Source of the DNA: Rhodanobacter sp. C06
GTDB taxonomy: Bacteria > Pseudomonadota > Gammaproteobacteria > Xanthomonadales > Rhodanobacteraceae
NCBI RefSeq assembly: GCF_002001105.1
Contig: NZ_MUNP01000059.1
Coordinates: 124,001 to 188,000, forward strand
Reading direction: 5' to 3'
Length of the DNA: 64,000 nucleotides
How positions within the stretch are numbered: the first letter of the stretch is position 1; every line of letters starts with the position of its first letter. This document shows, one piece after another, positions 60,357-64,000 of this stretch. The notes beneath the pieces are model-generated. The model was given only the letters and a program-made list of their open reading frames with translations, did not search any database and was not told the DNA's origin. Both the position numbers and the translations under genes were made by a program.

Positions 60357-61229
60357 ATGAGCAAGCTGACGAACGCGGGCACCTTCGCCCTGGGCCATCG
60401 CACGGTGAACCGCATGGGCTACGGCGCCATGCAACTGGCCGGGCCGGGCGTGTTCGGGCCGCCGAAGAACCCCGCCGCGGCACTGGCGGTGCTGCGCGAG
60501 GCGGTGGCCAGCGGGGTGAACCACATCGACACCAGCGACTTCTACGGCCCGCACGTGACCAACCGGTTGATCCGCGAGGCGCTGCATCCGTATCCGGACG
60601 ATCTGGTGATCGTGACCAAGGTCGGCGCGACGCGCGGCGCCGACGCCTCGTGGAACCCGGCGCAGAGCCCGGCCGAGCTCACGTCGGCCGTGCACGACAA
60701 CCTGCGCAACCTGGGCGTGGACGCGCTGGACGTGGTGAACCTGCGCGTCATGGGCAACGTGCATGCGCCGTCCGAGGGCTCGATCGAGCCGCAGTTCACC
60801 GCGCTGGCGGAACTGCAGCAGCGCGGCCTGATCCGCCAACTCGGCCTGAGCAACGTCACCGCGACGCAGCTGGCCCAGGCGCGCGGCATCGCCGAGGTGG
60901 TGTGCGTGCAGAACCACTACAACCTGGCCCATCGCGAGGACGAGGCGCTGATAGCCGAACTCGGCCGCGCGGGCATCGCCTACGTGCCGTTCTTCCCGCT
61001 GGGCGGCTTCACCCCGTTGCAGTCGGACACCTTGTCTGACGTGGCCCGCCGGCTGGGCTTCACGGCTATGCAGGTGGCGCTGGCGTGGCTGCTGGCGCGC
61101 GCGCCCAACATCCTGCTGATCCCGGGCACGTCCTCGCTGGCCCACCTCCGCGAGAACCTGGCGGCCGCGACGATCCGGCTCGACGGGGATGCGCTGGCCG
61201 AACTGGCGACGATTGGCGCCGCCAGCTGA
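60357..61229 (+). CDS. Aldo/keto reductase (module 2)
   Basis: This is a 290-residue aldo/keto reductase. The catalytic tetrad is visible: Asp and Tyr in GVNHIDTSDFYGPHVTNRLI, Lys in LVIVTKVGATR, and the His position in LDVVNLRVMGNVHAP, where the usual LLH is replaced by LRV. The C-terminal part has YVPFFPLGGFTPLQ and ILLIPGTSSLAHLRENLAAA. The His change is typical of a subgroup of bacterial oxidoreductases and may alter substrate preference. CGGAG supports the ATG at 60357. It is paired with the divergent LysR gene. Confidence 0.87.
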   Translation: MSKLTNAGTFALGHRTVNRMGYGAMQLAGPGVFGPPKNPAAALAVLREAVASGVNHIDTSDFYGPHVTNRLIREALHPYPDDLVIVTKVGATRGADASWNPAQSPAELTSAVHDNLRNLGVDALDVVNLRVMGNVHAPSEGSIEPQFTALAELQQRGLIRQLGLSNVTATQLAQARGIAEVVCVQNHYNLAHREDEALIAELGRAGIAYVPFFPLGGFTPLQSDTLSDVARRLGFTAMQVALAWLLARAPNILLIPGTSSLAHLRENLAAATIRLDGDALAELATIGAAS

Positions 61230-61248
61230 CCGCAGCGCCTGCTTTGGG

Positions 61249-61968
61249 TCAGTGCCCGGGAACCAGCTCGCCGGTCACCTTGCCGTCGGCGTCCAGCATC
61301 TGCAGCGACGGCGAGCCGTCCCTGGCGACCTTCATCACGATGCGCGGGCGGCCCTGCAGGTCGTCCATCGCAAGCTGCACGCTGCCGTCGGTGTTGCGGC
61401 CGAGCAACATGCGCCGGGTCGGGCCGCCGTGTTCGGCGAAGAAGGCCTTGATCCGGGCCTGCCGCTGGTCCGCCGGCAGGTGCTTGATGGAGTCCATGAA
61501 CTGGATTTCCTCCAGGATCGAATAGTCCGGGTAGTCGTTGAACTGCAGCTTGGTGTAGCGGCCGTCCTTTTCCTGCTGGGAATCCAGCGCCATGGTCTGG
61601 TCCTGCTCGTAGGCGTCGAAGGACAGGTGGCCATGCGATTCCTTGGTGCCGTCCTTGTCCTTCTCGCCGCCGAAGATCAGCCCGCCGTTCTCGGTGCCTT
61701 CGTCGTTGTAGAAGATCATGCCGGCGGCCTTGCGGTCGGGGTGCGGGTATTCCTTGCCCTTGATGATGATGCCCGGCGCGGTGGCGGCATCGGAGATCAC
61801 CAGCCGCAGCGTGCCGTCGGGCTCGCGCACGTTGATGCGCTGCACGTCCAGTTCGTCGAGCGAGAGCTTTTTCGGTGTCTGCGCAAAGCCGCTCAACACC
61901 GTGGCGGCGAATACCACCGTGAGCACGCCGGCATAGATCGTCAGGAAACGCTGGCCGATGGGTTTCAT
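61249..61968 (-). CDS. Membrane-anchored protein of unknown function
   Basis: This is a 239-residue protein with an N-terminal membrane anchor or signal (FLTIYAGVLTVVFAATVLSG), then a soluble domain with repeated strand motifs: INVREPDGTLRLVISDAATA, GMIFYNDEGTENGGLIFGG, MLLGRNTDGSVQLAMDDLQG and RIVMKVARDGSPSLQMLDAD. The strand-turn pattern suggests a beta-solenoid or propeller-like fold. Similar proteins are annotated as hypothetical in related genomes. It is convergent with the aldo/keto reductase and stands alone. Confidence 0.72.
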   Translation of the reverse strand: MKPIGQRFLTIYAGVLTVVFAATVLSGFAQTPKKLSLDELDVQRINVREPDGTLRLVISDAATAPGIIIKGKEYPHPDRKAAGMIFYNDEGTENGGLIFGGEKDKDGTKESHGHLSFDAYEQDQTMALDSQQEKDGRYTKLQFNDYPDYSILEEIQFMDSIKHLPADQRQARIKAFFAEHGGPTRRMLLGRNTDGSVQLAMDDLQGRPRIVMKVARDGSPSLQMLDADGKVTGELVPGH

Positions 61969-62092
61969 GGGCTTGCCTCTGTCGGACGGGGTGTCCGGCA
62001 TGGTCACACGGATCGCCCGGATGCGGCGGCATGAGTCCCCTGGCTTGGGTAGACGTGGCTCTTGCCGCAAGTCCACGGGTTCGGCAAAAGCA

Positions 62093-62117
62093 AAGGCCCG
62101 CATCGCTGCGGGCCTTT
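62093..62117. terminator. Hairpin terminator
   Basis: AGGCCCGC-ATCGCT-GCGGGCCT followed by TTTC on the plus strand and by TTGCTTTTG on the minus strand. On the minus strand it would end transcription of the small gene at 62140-62367. Confidence 0.75.
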
Positions 62118-62139
62118 TCAATGGCTGCTTGCGGATGTC

Positions 62140-62367
62140 TCAAACGCTGGGCCGATGCCTTTCCTTCACCTCGCGAAGAAGTTCAAGCATGTGTTCCCGC
62201 TGCGCGCGCCGCTTCAGCTCCTGCGCTTCAAGCAACTGCTGCCGCATCGTCATCGGCCGCAAGGCCCGGTCCGACGCAGCCGTCGATGACGGATGCATGA
62301 TGTGCGTGAAGTAATGGACCCATGCCCGGAAGTGCAGCGGCGATTGGGGGTGCGATTCGAGTTTCAT
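62140..62367 (-). CDS. Small basic helical protein of unknown function
   Basis: This is a 75-residue frame starting MKLESHPQSPLHFRAWVHYF and ending in a charged helical part (MRQQLLEAQELKRRAQREHM, LELLREVKERHRPSV). AAGG sits a few bases upstream of the ATG, and a hairpin terminator follows the stop by about 25 bases, which together support a real gene. No domain is recognised. Confidence 0.55.
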   Translation of the reverse strand: MKLESHPQSPLHFRAWVHYFTHIMHPSSTAASDRALRPMTMRQQLLEAQELKRRAQREHMLELLREVKERHRPSV

Positions 62368-62650
62368 GGTCAGGACCTTCTGCGCATGCCACGGCCAGAG
62401 CGATGAATCTGCGCCAGCGGTCGTTAGCCGGCAGTGACGTTATCGATAAGGCATCTGCCTGCGCGGAAGAGTGCCGGGAAAGGGCGCTGGGGACACTACC
62501 GGACCCGGTCCATGAGTCGGCCTGGCTGCGGAAAGCCGGTCCTGAATCCGCACTGGAGATCTTCCGATTCCTGACATCGGCCATCTTGGGCCCGGTGTGC
62601 CGTGCCCCCATGGTTTCCGGGAAGTGGCTGGCGATGATGGAGAGCGGAGC

Positions 62651-63787
62651 ATGAAATCCTTCGGCAAGGCGCCGCAAGGCGAGCGGCTGGAGCGGCTGCA
62701 CGATCTGCCGCTGTGGGACGGCGAGCGCTTGCGCAATATCCATCCGGTGCTGCCCGGCCTGCGCGATCCGCAAGCCGCGCGACCGACGCTGCGCGAGTTC
62801 CTGTGCGGCGACGACAACCGCACGCCGCCGCAGCCGTTGCCCGCGCATGACCCGCGCGAGGCTTGGTTGCGCAAGCCGGCGAGCGGGTTGCGCGCCACCT
62901 GGCTGGGCCATTCCACGGTGCTGCTGGAGATCGACGGCTGGCGAGTCCTCACCGATCCGGTGTGGGGTCAGCGTGCCTCGCCGTTCACCCTGCTCGGGCC
63001 GAAGCGTTTCCAGCCGGTGCCGGTCGGGTTGCGCGACCTGCCCGCGATCGATGCCGTGGTGATCTCGCACGACCATTACGATCACCTGGACTTCCCGACG
63101 ATCCGCGCGCTGGCGAAGTCGAAGGTGCCGTTCGTCACTTCGCTCGGGGTCGGCGCCCATCTCGAGAATTGGGGCATCGCGCCTTCGCGCATCACCGAGC
63201 TGGTGTGGTGGCAAAGCCATCGCGTGCCCGGCACCGGGCTCACCATCACCGCTGCACCTTCGCAGCATTTCTCCGGCCGCGGCCTGAAGGACCGCAACCA
63301 GACGCTGTGGTCATCGATGGTGATGGCCGGCGAGCGCCATCGCGTGTTCTTCAGCGGCGATACCGGGCTCACCACCGAATACGAATCCATCCGCGGCCGG
63401 CTCGGGCCGTTCGATCTGGTGATGCTCGAGGTCGGCGCGTTCCATCCCTCCTGGGGCGACATCCATCTCGGCCCCGCCAATGCGCTGGCGGCACATCGCC
63501 TGCTTGGCGGCGGCGTACTGATGCCGGTGCACTGGGGCACGTTCGCGCTGTCCACGCATGCCTGGGATGAGCCGGTCGAAGACCTGCTCGCGCTGGCTGA
63601 CCCCGACGACACCGCGTTGCTGCTGCCGCGTCTCGGCGAGCCGGTCGAACCCGTCGAGCGCCGCGAAGTGCAGCCGTGGTGGCGGCGTGGCCAAGCCGTG
63701 GGCGAGAGATCCCCGATCAAAGCCGAGCCACCCGAGGCCGTCATCAGCGGGCAATTGAGCGACCAGTTGCCCTGGCCGCTGGATTGA
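62651..63787 (+). CDS. MBL-fold metal-dependent hydrolase (NAPE-PLD/UlaG-like)
   Basis: This is a 378-residue metallo-beta-lactamase-fold protein. The metal site is AVVISHDHYDHLD (HxHxDH), with further ligands in LVWWQSHRV, FFSGDTGLTTEY and LMPVHWGTFALSTHAWDEPV. The N-terminal extension WLRKPASGLRATWLGHSTVL and the WGTF...H..W end match the branch related to N-acyl-phosphatidylethanolamine phospholipase D and to UlaG lactonase. The bacterial substrate is usually unknown; a phosphodiester or lactone is expected. ATG at 62651 with GGAG upstream. Ends the annotated window content. Confidence 0.88.
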   Translation: MKSFGKAPQGERLERLHDLPLWDGERLRNIHPVLPGLRDPQAARPTLREFLCGDDNRTPPQPLPAHDPREAWLRKPASGLRATWLGHSTVLLEIDGWRVLTDPVWGQRASPFTLLGPKRFQPVPVGLRDLPAIDAVVISHDHYDHLDFPTIRALAKSKVPFVTSLGVGAHLENWGIAPSRITELVWWQSHRVPGTGLTITAAPSQHFSGRGLKDRNQTLWSSMVMAGERHRVFFSGDTGLTTEYESIRGRLGPFDLVMLEVGAFHPSWGDIHLGPANALAAHRLLGGGVLMPVHWGTFALSTHAWDEPVEDLLALADPDDTALLLPRLGEPVEPVERREVQPWWRRGQAVGERSPIKAEPPEAVISGQLSDQLPWPLD

Positions 63788-63828
63788 GCGGTGTGGCATC
63801 GGGAAATGATGCCGGGAAGAAACGGCAG

Positions 63829-63851
63829 AAAAGGTGCCAGGGACAATTTCC
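63829..63851. repeat. AAAAGGTnnCAGGGACAATT repeat, copy 2
   Basis: CAGAAAAGGTGCCAGGGACA then ATT, in the final gene-free 210 bases of the window. It matches the element at 54898. I see nothing else in this end region. Confidence 0.6.
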
Positions 63852-64000
63852 GGAAGGCTGATCGACCCTGCTACTCAGGGCGGGGGTGTCCAACGCGCGG
63901 CAACAGGCCAGTTCGGACTTGATCGTTATTGCCAAGGCGGAGCGGCCGTGCCGTTGGCGGGTGCACCTACAACATACCAACCGATGGGATACGACCACTG

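Noticed and set aside
62411-62650. A plus-strand open frame upstream of the MBL-fold gene
   Set aside because: Short, no ribosome site or conserved motif, and it occupies the promoter region of the next gene.

Overview
The window is high-GC (roughly two thirds G+C by eye) and gene-dense. It reads as a chromosomal segment of a gammaproteobacterium of the Xanthomonadaceae/Rhodanobacteraceae group (Rhodanobacter/Dyella/Frateuria-like). This rests on the gene order lolC-lolD-comEC-exbB-exbD-msbA-lpxK, the codon bias, the histidine-utilisation gene types and the dispersed hairpin repeats. The genus is an inference; no rRNA or other marker gene lies in the window.

Region 1 (1-10.3 kb, + strand) is core envelope biology: the end of sdhE and an overlapping ygfX-like gene, the LolCD lipoprotein exporter, ComEC, an ExbB/ExbD pair, the lipid A flippase MsbA and LpxK. 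A hairpin mosaic and a solitary minus-strand gene with a HEPN-like motif interrupt lolD and comEC. Region 2 (10.3-15.7 kb) holds hutI behind a ClC antiporter gene (minus), a GNAT-nitrilase fusion (minus) and hutG (plus). Region 3 (15.8-23 kb) has a divergent LysR/aldo-keto reductase pair, an alpha/beta hydrolase, and a Cpx-type envelope-stress locus. In that locus a Spy/CpxP-like gene diverges from cpxR-cpxA around an exact GTAAA-N5-GTAAA site. A DMT-type transporter follows. Region 4 (23-37.5 kb) contains a large secreted glycosidase-like protein, a membrane protein, a TolB-like protein, an MFS transporter and an NPP-type phosphodiesterase. It also holds a TetR/Lnt-like pair, a DNA alkylation-repair pair (Ada-AlkA fusion plus Ogt) and an SGNH hydrolase. 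Region 5 (37.5-43.7 kb) has a catalase-like peroxidase/cytochrome b561 pair, a multicopper oxidase/chromate transporter pair and hutU.

Region 6 (43.7-56.9 kb) is a defence island. A ChpS/ChpB-type toxin-antitoxin pair precedes a type I restriction-modification operon, hsdR-hsdS-rhuM-prrC-hsdM. The prrC gene encodes a homologue of the PrrC anticodon nuclease with its ATPase motifs and the candidate Arg-Glu-His triad intact. Two further nuclease-like genes follow: a PD-(D/E)xK-type protein and a single-HKD phospholipase-D-like protein. The right edge is repeat-rich and decayed. It carries a GGGGTCAGAGT-type repeat in three copies, an RDD protein gene, a secreted-protein gene interrupted by an in-frame TGA, and a truncated REP-associated transposase fused to a duplicated LysR 3' end.

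Region 7 (56.9-64 kb) returns to ordinary content: a TMEM175-like channel gene, a PAS/GGDEF protein, a second LysR/aldo-keto reductase pair, an unknown membrane-anchored protein, a small protein and an MBL-fold hydrolase. The most notable system is the type I R-M locus with its embedded anticodon nuclease, which should act as a second defence tier when phage inhibits restriction. No rRNA, tRNA or CRISPR array was recognised.
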